Below are positions 54,660-64,000 of a stretch of 64,000 nucleotides of DNA, in pieces. Below the pieces are notes generated by a model, which had not been told where the DNA came from, made no database searches, and was given only the letters and a program-made list of their open reading frames with translations. The stretch comes from Agelas oroides. Lineage: Eukaryota; Porifera; Demospongiae; Agelasida; Agelasidae. The DNA lies in NCBI GenBank assembly GCA_949130485.1, contig OX422184.1:9712996-9776995 (forward strand), written 5' to 3'. Within the stretch, counting starts at the first letter, position 1. Every line of letters starts with the position of its first letter. A program made the translations under genes and the position numbers.

Positions 54660-55830
54660 ACAATTGATATGTATGGTATTGGTATGTATGGTATTGGTAT
54701 GTGGTGGTGTAAGGTTGGTATGCTCTGAAATGACTACCCATGAAGTGTATAAAAGTTACTTAAGATGGCCTCAATTATCCCTTCGTAAGGGTGATCCGTT
54801 TCCACAGAGAATCCGAAAGCATTGAGTGAGCAGACTTCATATATCCTAGACCACATAGAAAAACAAATAGATTCATTCATTTGTTGTGCTATTTACTACT
54901 GATGGCAAAGTTCTGTCTGTGTCAAAACTTGACAAATAATTGAATTAGCTGTGTTCCCAGACATTTTGTGCAAAGTTTAGTCACAAAGCTACTACATCAG
55001 CTCGCCCCACGGTGATGAAGCATCTCACTAGTGTTTGCAAGCAAATCAATTACACACAAAAAGTTGCAAACAGAACATGCCTCAAAGGGATGTACAGCGA
55101 GAAACTAGAGGCAGATAAACAACCTAGCATCTTATTCGTATGTGCATGATTTATACAATTATGCAGTATAAGATTTGCTACATAGCTATCCGAAAGCAAA
55201 AATCCAAATTGAAACAAATTTAACTATAGCTTTTGTTGAGATGCCATATGTATGCAACCTACTAGGTTAATCGGTATAATTATACGTGTATATACTTTTA
55301 TATGTCTCACCATGCACAACCGGCAGCACTGCCATGTCATGATCACGCGCATGCGTGATACATACACAAGACTTCTCTAAAACGGCGACTGGCTTTGCTA
55401 CTAATAGTTCAAGTCCTCAAACTGTAAGTACGTGATCTGCAAAGGTTAAATGTAGAGTTAGGGATGTTAGCTGTTGGTCAAGCAGACAATGGATAAAGGG
55501 ATTGATGAACATCATAGTATGACAGAGAAGTGCAAATTGATGAACTTGTAGGTGAACTTATGGAAATGCAGAGTGAGAATCATAATTACACTGAACCACA
55601 GTATCGACTGTGGGCAAGGATGATTCAAAATGGTATCCATACCAGCAACCATTGAGGACATTGACACAATCATATATGCAGCATTTTCATTTATTGCTTA
55701 TGATGATTGTATAGGTTGGGTTAAAGATTCTGGTATATACAATATGTAATTACACAATAATCAACTCTTCTCTAAATCACCCTTGTGATCACAAATCAGT
55801 GCCAAGAATTGTGCTTTATGACTGCACTTC
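54660..55830. other. No gene recognised
   Basis: Small tandem GGTATGTATGGTATT near 54670. Around 55560-55655 a plus frame reads ELVGELMEMQSENHNYTEPQ and YRLWARMIQNGIHTSNH, which may be an N-terminal fragment of an uncharacterised mobile family; it is too short to name. Confidence 0.35.
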
Positions 55831-56030
55831 CATCTCCATGGTTTTCATGATTGTCTTGACCTTAGAAAGTGCACTTTCAGCTGGGCTCCAGTCAGGGGAG
55901 TATGGAGGAAGTGCAGAATAGCACCTGTGTCTAAAATGGCATGGCACAGTTGTCAAAAATCACCACACTGTTGGGGTTTGCCCCATCAAATGGCATTAGA
56001 TGTGAAACAAGGTACTTCATAAGTACTGAG
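55830..56030 (-). pseudogene. Tc1/IS630-like transposase C-terminal fragment
   Basis: Minus strand: MPFDGANPNSVVIFDNCAMP, then after a deletion or frameshift YSALPPYSPDWSPAESALSK and VKTIMKTMEMEVQ. The D-N-C-A and L-P-P-Y-S-P-D-x-x-P-x-E pair are the second Asp region and the last acidic residue of this superfamily. The upstream part and TIRs were not identified. Confidence 0.65.
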
Positions 56031-57443
56031 TACAGTCTCAATAACGGTTGTTCTAATGTGACCCCTACAGTCTTTTGTGCGTTGATAACAGCATAATTAT
56101 ATGGAGAAGCTGGATCAAGTAAAAGCACTGAAACATTTGCCATTGCAGTGAAGTGCAGCTGTCGAACACGAGCGACTTCAGACAATATCACAATGCGCAT
56201 ACATGCGCATGTATGCGCATGTGCCAAATGTTTGTATGTGGTGTGCGCATGGCCAGAGCGCATGCCTCTCTTTCTGTGGGGCCAGTGTCATGTTCATGTG
56301 TTTACTCCAATGTACATGTGTCAGCTATGCAATGACTTGCCTCCTTTTGCTACAATTGTGTCTTAAGGCACATAGGCGCCGTTCACTCCCTCAAAGATGG
56401 GTTTCATGTTTGATGTGGTTTTTACTCGTGCCCAAGGATGTTCATGAACTACCATGCGTTTCAACGCCACCTAAGGAAGAACCTTGGCTACTGCTTGAAA
56501 ACCTGCAGTCCCACCATCGGTGAGGAGCAACTAGGTGAGAGATGTAATACCTGTCATAGGTCTTCTATCTCCAGTTGCAACCTTTGTAATTGGATAATAC
56601 AAGCACAACGTCAAAATCAGGGGCAGGGGATGAATCAGAGTCTCTGGAGACTTATCCAGACTCTCAGTTTCATGTCAGAACTGTTGAAGGCACACACACA
56701 CCACACACACACTGAAACGATTGCTTTTTGGACAACACATTTGGCATGTGAATATGTATATGTGACCCGCTGAGCAAAAACCCGGCACTTCGCGCAAATA
56801 CAGAATTTGATTTAGAGGCAATTTTATCTGTACTTGTAGTTTTCAAGCTAAAATCAGATTATTGCACCAATGTGTTCTAGGGCCGGCTTGCACTGTGTCA
56901 TACTAAATTATAAAGCCGGGCTCTGCTTCTATAAGGGTGCTATAAGCCCGAACTCACAGACAGGTCAGTAAAGTAGTATTTATAGTATACGGGAACGCAT
57001 TGCTATGGACAGCTCGGTGCGCGCTTCACGATCACCGCGAAACGCGCGGCAAATTTAGATATTATCTATGGTGCAGGAAGATTGATCATACGCTAATATG
57101 CAGCATAGATTATCAATAACACTACCCCTGCAGATTATGAAACGGATGGTCCACTAATAGAAGACTACACAGAAAGTCTCTTGGTTGCAGCCAGAGGCGG
57201 AGACAGCTACCAAGAAGTGGGGGGGGGGACTCATGTTCTAAATGTTAAGCTGTGGGGGTGTGCAAGCATGCCCCCCCAATGAAATTTTTCCAAATTTGAC
57301 ACTTGACTTCTGAGGCCAATTTTGGGCCAAAATGCCACTAGCCTTACCTATGTGTTTGTACTTCCAAAACCAATTTTTTTTAATGACTTCAGACAACATC
57401 CAGGAAACAAAGTAAACATATGTTTTCCTTTCTTCGTGTAAGT

Positions 57444-58396
57444 TCACAAAATTAAGTATAATGAGTCTGTTAGTTCCTTATGAATATGAAGTAATAGCCA
57501 GCGATTTAGCCTTCTTTCTGTCATTGAGGAACGTAAATAAGTTAAAAGTCGTCGCAGTGCAAATGGCAGTCCAATTTGATGTTGCTCAGCAATTTGAACT
57601 GTTGCATCATAGAAGCGGTTAAATTCCTCCTCCGACCGTAGTCGATGATAATATGCCTTAGCTGCATCAACTGCAGACAGCGCATCCTGTATGGATATAT
57701 TTATTTTCTGGAGGGCCAAAAAGGGTGTGGGCAAGCCTAAGGCCAAAGAGAGTGTTGAATTTAATTTCTCTAGAGAATGCAGAAAACCACCTGCCTTCAG
57801 CCCATACTCATCGTGAGTGGTTGTTTGGATTTCCTCCAAGGTATCCATCATGAGGGGATAGTCTTTAAGAATGGCATTTATTGCTGCAGTTCGGCTGTCC
57901 ACCTAGTTGGACACAGGGGTTTTAAAGTAACTCCACCACTGCTAGCTTGTAAATTTGATGTGTCAAGAATGAAGGCCACACTACAAACTGATCATACCAC
58001 AATTCACTACCGCACCGAAGATTGTGTCCGTTTAAACTGCCTGAGCAGTATTTTGGCTGAGTCAGAATCACGGTCAAAATGGTTGCTGCTATCTGTTAAA
58101 GCAAGTGACTTTGTCAAGCTCCATTGAGCCTGTACCGAGAAAAGATGTAGTCTTTTCGGGAGAGACGAATGAGGTCAATCATTCCTCTGCAAATTTCTAA
58201 GGCATCCCTGAGACACACTAGCTTCCTTCCTGCATCTTGCAATCACAAATTTAACGAATGAGCACAACAATGCACTGGAAGTGCTGCAGGTTGCTCATTA
58301 CTAACCCTTGTCACTACTCCTGTTCTTCTACCTTGCATATTGGCAGCTCCATCGTATGCTTGCCCTCGACACATTGCTAGTGGGAGATTGCATCCG
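57444..58396 (-). pseudogene. hAT transposase, middle part
   Basis: Minus strand, C-ward: GCNLPLAMCRGQAYDGAANM, EQPAALPVHCCAHSLNL (stop near 58243 with a frameshift), then VDSRTAAINAILKDYPLMMD, EIQTTTHDEYGLKAGGFLH, LQKINISIQDALSAVDAAKA and FNRFYDATVQIAEQ. CRGQAYDGAANM...HCxAHSLNL is characteristic of ZMYM1-like hAT transposases. The W-dimerisation C-terminus is not present. Confidence 0.75.
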
Positions 58397-58585
58397 ATAA
58401 GCAGATCCGGTAACTGGCCCTGCATGGTTCGCAATCATTGCAGATGAGGCTACAGATGTTGTCAAAACTGAACAGCTGAACGTATCAATTCGCTGGGTTA
58501 GTGATGACTATGAAGTTCATGAAGACTCAATTGGGTTGTGCAGGGTGCCCGATACAAAGGCAGAAACCTTGTTTAAGTTTATCAT
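58397..58585 (+). pseudogene. Inverted hAT block with the DEATD motif
   Basis: Plus strand inside a minus-strand gene: ADPVTGPAWFAIIADEATDV, VKTEQLNVSIRWVSDDYEVH and VPDTKAETLFKFI. It belongs between VLRNLFIKMKE (minus, ending about 58587) and GCNLPLAMCRGQ (minus, from 58396). The block edges are GATAA (58397) and TTATC (58581-58585). Re-inverted, the left join stays in frame (with two stops) and the right join is in frame. Confidence 0.85.
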
Positions 58586-59024
58586 TCCTTCATTTTTATA
58601 AAAAGATTACGCAGCACACTGAGGCCTAAAATTTCAATTAGCTCATTAACCGCCTGATGGCTTGTATATCGATTTTCCCTAACCCAGCTTTTGAGTTCTT
58701 CATTTTCCTTACCCACGGAAATTGTTTGTACCACTGTGGTTGAAAATTCCTTTTCTTTGCAGAAAATGTTGCTAGTGTTCCCTTATCAGTAGGTTGAAAC
58801 GCTTTTTCAGTACTAAAACAGCATTCTGCTGTACAGTTTGAAGGTGTAGGTCTGTTCAGCTCAGGCTCCTTCTCACTTCCTGCCTCATCTTCACTTGAAT
58901 CTGTTTCTCTAGACTGAAACTCAGAGTGTCTTTCACTCTCGCTTTCTTCTCTCACTTTCTTTGTCGTCCACACACGGTGCAAAGTCGCTTGTCTTTTTGC
59001 CATGTAAATTTGGCCCTGGTCCAA
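58586..59024 (-). pseudogene. hAT transposase, N-terminal part
   Basis: Minus strand from 59024: acidic/serine-rich ESESERHSEFQSRETDSSED, KRNFQPQWYKQFPWVRK (BED/TTF-like finger start) and, in a shifted frame, SWVRENRYTSHQAVNELIEI-LG and LSVLRNLFIKMKE. The inverted DEATD block follows. Confidence 0.65.
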
Positions 59025-59756
59025 GCTGAACTTGATACCATACAGTGAAGCTTACTCTAATTAATGCTACCTGAGTAAAAGGGTAGGGCCAGAGGTTGCG
59101 CATGATTAAATTAGACGGCTTGAGAGCAAACTATACACTTAGTCCCGTGGGGTCTGGGCGAGACTACTATACGCTGTCGTGGGAGAGCCGCGGACCAAAC
59201 TAGTGGCAGTGTAGCCCAGTGTAGCCCTATAATCCTGGAAACGAGATGATATGGTATTTCTCTGTACAACTAGTAGAAAAATTTGGGGGGGGGCTGAGCC
59301 CCCCCTGCCCCCCCTATATCTCCGCCCCTGGCAGCTGCCATCGCAAGCACTGCTTCCCACCTGCAGCACAGATGAGTCCCCTTCAGGTCGTAATAGCTCC
59401 AAGCAGCTTCCACTAGCCCTTCTGTACCTGCATCCTTTTTCAAGGAACTGTTCCAGGTCACTGTCACTGATTGGTGTGGTAGTGACATGTTTGATGAACC
59501 GCTCTTTGTGGTCACAGGAGTGGAGCTGCCTGGAGGTGTGGTAGTCTGAGGAGAGCCACTTGGTACAGGCAATGGCAGGGCACGACCTTGCTGCACACTT
59601 TTTAGCAAGGAACATTATCAAGACATCTGATGGCAGTGTGCAGAACTCACCAGAGATGAGCTTGATATGGTCTTGATGGGGTAGATTATGGCAACTCTGT
59701 CAAACGATCCAGTGAATCTGTAACCTCAAGAAGAGCCTCCTATCAATTTAGCTGTC

Positions 59757-59806
59757 CTCATTCCCAGACTTCAAATTGGAAAGGAGATTGCAGGTCTGGG
59801 AATGAT
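59757..59806. mobile_element. Fold-back MITE (CATTCCCAGAC arms)
   Basis: CCTCATTCCCAGACTTCAAA ... AGGTCTGGGAATGATG: inverted arms of about 12 bp in a 50-bp unit. Confidence 0.65.
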
Positions 59807-59828
59807 GTCAAGTGTACATTTAATACAT

Positions 59829-61480
59829 ACCTATTCCATGAATGTCCTCTCACAGATCTGATGGCTACCATGGAAAAATGCCATTGAGGAGAGTTTTCTC
59901 TGTGTGGTTGTGGGCCAAAATTTTGCACTTGTCTCAGCTGTGAAGGCAAGCTTCATTGCGAATGGTCTAACCACCAGACGCCATGTCAACAGCAAGCACC
60001 TCCCACACAATGCTCTGACGTTTGAGGAGAATACAAATGTGGTGACCTTTCTCCACAATTTCGCAGAGGCCAATGCTATCCTGTTGCCTGGTCGTATCCC
60101 TGGGTACAAGAGAGATGATGTAATACTACTACCATCATGTACAAGCAAGAGGGTAACTTAACTCTGTACTTTTAAACTCAGTATCTAATGCCCCCCCCCC
60201 CCCCCCCCCCCCCACACCCCCCACACACCCCACTCCCACGCAGACACGCATAATGATGGATCAAAATTGTATCTTACAGAGTGTCTGGGTGGAGTACGCA
60301 GTGGGCTGCAAGGAGGCTGGAGTTCGTGCTGCTAAATACTCAACTTTCACAGCACTGTGGAGGCAGCTGACACCTCAGATCAAGGTTATGAAGCCAATGT
60401 CAGACCTTTGCTGGGTGTGTCAACAGAACAGCAAGGCCATTATGAAAGCAGCCAACTTGCCAGAGGTGCAAAAATCGAAAATCTGAACACTTAGTCTTAG
60501 TAATTTTTACTTAACCTCACCTGTAGCTATGCAATACACCTCCAGACTATCAACACCTGCTGGGCCATATCAAATGAAAAGTGTACTGTGTTGTTTTGCA
60601 GTGGTGGCAGAGAGGAGTATGGTGGAGGTGGTAAGAACTCATCGGGTGTGAACAGCTCATGAATCACTTTGTGTGACTTCTTGCAGAGGGAGCGGTAATA
60701 CGACCGCTCTTTGGTGGCAAGCATGTGTGCTTCAGCTGCTTAGGTCATAAGTAGTGTACAGTGGTGGTTATACCTTAACATGACTTTCATCGGATAGGTT
60801 CACTACCCTGTGATCCACAGCAACCAGGTCCTGTGTACTTTTTGACACCAGGAAAGTGTGCTATCTTCGGAGTGTGCTGCGAGGGGATACCACGACAGGT
60901 AGATGTGCTCTAAATAGAAAAAAAAAACACTTGAATCACTCTCTGCTTTATTTCTTAAGGTCAATTACCTTATTGATGAGGCTGCTGTATGCGACAGAAC
61001 TCATTGTAATTATGCTGGTGTATTTGCCTTACCTGTTCTTATTTTGACCACTACAGTTGTCTGCGTGAAGCTCCAAGTGGGCCTCTCCTAAGTTATGGGT
61101 CTGCAAAAAGTGGTGCACCATGCTAATAATGGTGTTTGCCCTCTTTCCAGTTTGTGCAGTTATTATCTTTTCCTGACAGATACATGATACAATACCTGGC
61201 CTGGTGAGTCCTTGTAGGACTGCACCGCTCCATTCTGCTTGGCTGATGGTCTCCAATTAGGGTCAGTAAGAAGTTCAATCTCCTTCTCTGTCTCATCACT
61301 GTACGTTTTAACGTATGCCTTACCAGGCTTTCTGCTGTCAAAATGAAAGTGGTGCTTGATGATATTGTGGGTGTAGTTGCGAGGTCGGCGGAGGTTAACC
61401 ATGCACAGCTTGTGGCAAGTAACCTTCCAGAAGTGGTTACACCAGCTGGTTTGTCAACTGAACGTCAGTGGCTCTTCTTG
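59829..61480 (+). pseudogene. D-x-C-x-G-Q-N family gene, scrambled by several inversions
   Basis: Domains follow plus-strand order but alternate strands. Minus 59895-59829: FFHGSHQICERTF. Plus 59905-60155: VSAVKASFIANGLTTRRHV, EANAILLPGRIPGYKRDD. Plus 60270-60480: KYSTFTALWRQLTPQIKVMK, DLCWVCQQNS. Minus 60740-60536: ATKERSYYRSLCKKS and VHFSFDMAQQV. Plus 60788-60897: VHYP, then QQPGPVYFLTPGKCAIFG and VCCEGIPRQ with an intron to VNYLIDEA (60968). Minus 61150-61029: GKRANTIISMVHHFL and LHADNCSGQNKN. Minus 61402-61230: IKHHFHFDSRKPGKAYV. Plus 61437-61480: VTPAGLSTERQW. The DNCSGQN motif is the one seen in the intact gene at 2227-4924, but this is a different subfamily. Beyond repair in any frame. 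Confidence 0.7.
60191..60213 (+). repeat. C23 homopolymer in an intron
   Basis: 23 consecutive C followed by ACACCCCCCACACACCCC. It lies between two coding blocks of the scrambled gene. Confidence 0.9.
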
Positions 61481-62019
61481 TGTCCCATCAGCGCTCTCCT
61501 CATTTTGTCCTTGTAGAAGACGCGTGGCAATTGTTCCAGGGTTTTACAAACAGCTGAATCAGCTATAAACTGCCAATTTCTTGCCGTCACCGAAGCGTCG
61601 AAAGGCAACTATTAACTGCGACGAAGAAGGCATGTACACGGCGGAGCGTATTATCTGCAGTCGGGCAAGTAAGATGGACAAAGTGAGCTCCTTTTGGTAT
61701 AAAGTGTGAAGTTAAAACATAATGAGAGATGGGGATGGGGCATTTATGGCTTAAATAGATGGAGACTACTGCACTACGCCCAGACCCACTTGTAATTCTG
61801 CTATCTGCATTAAACTTACAACTCAACATGTTTTCTTATGGTTCATAGCATAAAAAGAGTATACAAATAAATTCAATCACTTCTTGGCACTGCTTAGTGG
61901 TGTGAAGTATCAGCGACGTAACTGCGCGGGTAAAATCACGCCATTTAGAATTTTGTCACGTTTCAAAAACGAATCTCTGTTTTGAGGACCGTTTTTGCTG
62001 TGGTTGACGGAAATGAGAT

Positions 62020-62090
62020 GCCAGTTTGTGCAGCTCCAAGCAGCAAAGTGTGCTTGCCAAATCAGCACGTGCACAAACTGGCGTTTTCAA
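62020..62090. repeat. Inverted repeat GCCAGTTTGTGCA
   Basis: GCCAGTTTGTGCA near 62021 and TGCACAAACTGGC near 62077, 13 bp exact, spacer about 43 nt. Confidence 0.75.
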
Positions 62091-62526
62091 GCAAGGGCAT
62101 ACATTATACAGCCTTCTACCTATGACACGGACATCATTTGCACAAGGATGACAGTGTACAGGAACCAACCATCTTCAAGTCACTTCCTTCAGCTTCCGGC
62201 TCAAACTTGAAGCATTTCTCACATGAATGAATGACAGAGGAGGAATACAATCAAACTTATGTTCAACCACACCTTCAACGCTGTCTCCTGATCTCGATTT
62301 CTAGAATGTGACGTGTACATTATCCTACTTCCGCAGTTATACAACTTCCATGCACTCATTCCTCAAAATTTTCCTACGTGTACTAACACACCTTCAACGC
62401 CATCTCCCCATCTTTATACAATACACAAATTTTACTTTGTAATATAAAATCTAATTATGCAAAATATGCAAAGTTGACTTTGATTTTTGACCCCAAATTT
62501 CACCCGTTGGTTTTCTCATTCCATGG

Positions 62527-62597
62527 CTATTGTCAAACCGTAATCAAATTACTGTAATAAATGATTTATTATAGTAATTTGATTAGTTTGACAATAG
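62527..62597. repeat. AT-rich palindrome, about 33-bp arms
   Basis: CTATTGTCAAAC...TAATCAAATTACT is mirrored by AGTAATTTGATTA...GTTTGACAATAG around a short AAATGATTT loop, with one or two unpaired bases. A further partial arm (TTGTCAAATTACTATA) follows at 62612. Confidence 0.85.
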
Positions 62598-63059
62598 TCA
62601 TATTTTAGCTTGTCAAATTACTATACTTTGTTTTTAACAGTGTTTGTGATGTATGTAAAATTCTGTATTCAGTACCAAACACTTCACAATTGATTGTAGA
62701 AATATCACCACTATTAAATATCAACATCAACATACTAAACAATAACAAAGGTTAAATGTCAGGATTAGGGCATGTAATAGCTTTGTATGGGTCCCAAACA
62801 TGTTCACGAATAGTTGAAAAAAGAGCATGCCGCTCATTTGCGTATGACAGCAGAGAGGTCTGTGAAGGTGCATTTTGTTTTATTCATGTGAACTTTACCG
62901 ACAAGCAGTGAAGAATGCTACCAATGAGTAGTGCAAAGTCAAATGTGTTATGTGAAGATCGAAGGTTTCGAGAACAAGCTGCCACTTGTCTTGTAAGCCT
63001 ACCCTTGTAAACTTTCAGCTCTTTAGTAGAGAAAGGTGCATTTGTTTGGTGTATGCAAT

Positions 63060-63451
63060 GAGGGTCTACCTAAACAAGTGAATTACTTGAGAGACGAATC
63101 ACACACCATAGGGACAAATGGCACGAAAAAGGCTGTATTCTTCATGCCGATAACTGTGCAGGTCAGAACAAAAAAGGGAAGCAGTACTTGTTCTGGATAA
63201 ACCCAAGTAATAGCATATCACACTCAGCCTTGGAAAGGCGCTTAAGTGGAAATCCTAGCTTCTGCTACTTCTTCAACACTGAAGTCAGCAAAACAGTTCA
63301 AATAACAGCCACACCCACTGCGAAATCTATCACGCACAACTGTTAGTTCAGCCTCCCTCTGCTGCACTCCAGTCCGCTCCTGTAGCTGTGAGAGCCTCAA
63401 AAATAATGTGGCTATCAATGTTATGCACAACCCCCCCCCAGTAGGGGCCAC
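63060..63451. pseudogene. Third D-x-C-x-G-Q-N family remnant, mixed strands
   Basis: Plus 63070-63215: KQVNYLRDESHTIGTNG, then after a deletion ILHADNCAGQNKKGKQYLFW. Minus 63370-63255: VVRDRFRSGCGCYLNCFADF and SVEEVAEARIST. The plus piece parallels VNYLIDEA...LHADNCSGQNKN at 60968-61029, confirming the family within the window. The minus piece looks like the cysteine-rich N-terminal region of such genes. Confidence 0.55.
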
Positions 63452-63539
63452 ATGGGGGCATAGGTGGGGATTTGAACTTCTAGGGGCGGCCTCTTGAACT
63501 AATTACCCCATATCCCCCCACCCTGCATCCTAGGGACAC

Positions 63540-63775
63540 ACCTAACTGCATACACACAGTTGTGCTACGGGTCTGAGGCTCACTCATTAACATTACGAGT
63601 GTGAGCTCTCCCACACTAGACTTATCACTGTGAGGCTCTCACAGTTATGCTACGGGTGTGAGGCTCACTCATATTAATATTACGAGTTTGAGGCTCTCTA
63701 ACACTTGACTTACCACTGAGGGTCTCACAGTTGGACTAGCGGTCTGAGGCTCACTCATATTAATATTACGAAGCT
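63540..63775 (+). repeat. Satellite with about 85-bp unit
   Basis: Units start ACAGTT at 63556, 63641 and 63727 and contain CTACGGGTCTGAGGCTCACT, ATTAATATTACGAG and ACACTTGACTTACCACTG. GTGAGGCTCTCAC elements are internally palindromic. Confidence 0.8.
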
Positions 63776-63905
63776 TGTAGCTCTTCGCCCTGGGCTGTGA
63801 TAACGCTTAGCTGTAACCATAATGCCTTTAGGTGTCATTCGTCATAATTTTAGCACATGGAAATTTCTCACGCAGTTAGGCATCTTTCGCATATCAAGGG
63901 TTACA

Positions 63906-64000
63906 TTAGAAGCGCTCACACTTGACTTTCCACTGTGAGGCTCACTCATAGTTACGCTGCGGGTCTGAGGCTCACTGATTAACATTCTGAGTGTGAGGCT
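63906..64000 (+). repeat. Satellite resumes and runs off the window
   Basis: TCACACTTGACTTTCCACTG, GCGGGTCTGAGGCTCACTGA and CTGAGTGTGAGGCT are the same 85-bp unit as at 63540, after a 130-bp interruption. Confidence 0.75.

Larger units (their letters stand above)
57192..59330 (-). mobile_element. 2.1-kb hAT-type element
   Basis: Left end CAGAGGCGGAGACAGC at 57192; right end, read on the minus strand, CAGGGGCGGAGATATAGG from 59330. Both have G/C homopolymer-rich subterminal stretches (GTGGGGGGGGGAC; GGGGGGGGGCTGAGCCCCCC). Flanks share only GCAGC, so a full 8-bp target duplication is not seen. Between them lies ZMYM1-like hAT coding sequence on the minus strand with one inverted block. Confidence 0.6.

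Noticed and set aside
1..64000. Opposite-strand coding blocks explained as trans-spliced exons
   Set aside because: At 8398, 35018 and 58397 the joins fall inside codons of continuous coding sequence without splice sites, so DNA inversion explains them better.

Overview
This window looks like accessory, transposon-dense chromosomal DNA from an early-branching metazoan; a marine sponge or a cnidarian is my best guess. That is inferred from GT-AG introns, a vertebrate-type TTAGGG run, a HECT ligase fragment, and mobile families I know mainly from sponges and corals: Penelope-like elements, tyrosine-recombinase retroelements, BEL/Pao, Ty3/Gypsy, hAT, pogo with a PHD finger, and families with a D-x-C-x-G-Q-N motif. 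Nothing is prokaryotic. Almost no conventional host gene is complete here.

Left part (0.7-11 kb): one composite DNA transposon, 694-10989, with 36-bp terminal inverted repeats and an 8-bp target duplication. Its decayed protein has an N-terminal cysteine cluster, a long central region, a PIN/FEN-type nuclease fold and a C-terminal cysteine-rich CXC domain. A complete 3815-bp transposon (1414-5228) carrying a spliced 628-codon gene, and a 224-bp non-autonomous relative (5863-6086), are inserted in its coding sequence. Both have matching terminal repeats and 4-bp target duplications.

11-34 kb: the start of a SAP/SWIM-type gene, two Penelope-like pieces arranged as partial tandem copies, a zinc-finger/SWIM/CXXC gene remnant, fragments of several transposon families, dispersed short repeats, and a kinase fragment followed by three HECT-ligase exons. 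34-49 kb: a decayed Gypsy element, both ends of an integrase-core gene, a tyrosine-recombinase element in pieces, a SAMD3-like exon and the 5' half of another Penelope-like element. 49-64 kb: a rearranged second copy of the 21-kb repeat, a pogo transposase with an internal deletion, a Tc1-like tail, a 2.1-kb hAT element, two further D-x-C-x-G-Q-N family remnants, and a satellite running off the right end.

The most striking observation is at the scale between features. In nearly every decayed mobile gene, short blocks of coding sequence (usually about 70-300 bp) sit in their expected place but on the opposite strand. Where I can place the breakpoints they carry inverted repeats of about 4-7 bp, and re-inverting the block in thought restores domain order and usually the reading frame. 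I count about a dozen cases in independent families, plus several near-perfect palindromes (21-42 bp arms, 3-25 nt loops). Together they suggest frequent fold-back or template-switch rearrangement, or something more programmed, in this genome.

Stretches where I saw no gene or repeat worth naming: 1-685, 10510-11010, 12614-12970, 15480-15990, 22200-23300, 26000-27340, 39620-41830 (weak ORFs only), 45800-48450 (weak ORFs only), 54660-55830, 56530-57180 and 62100-62520.
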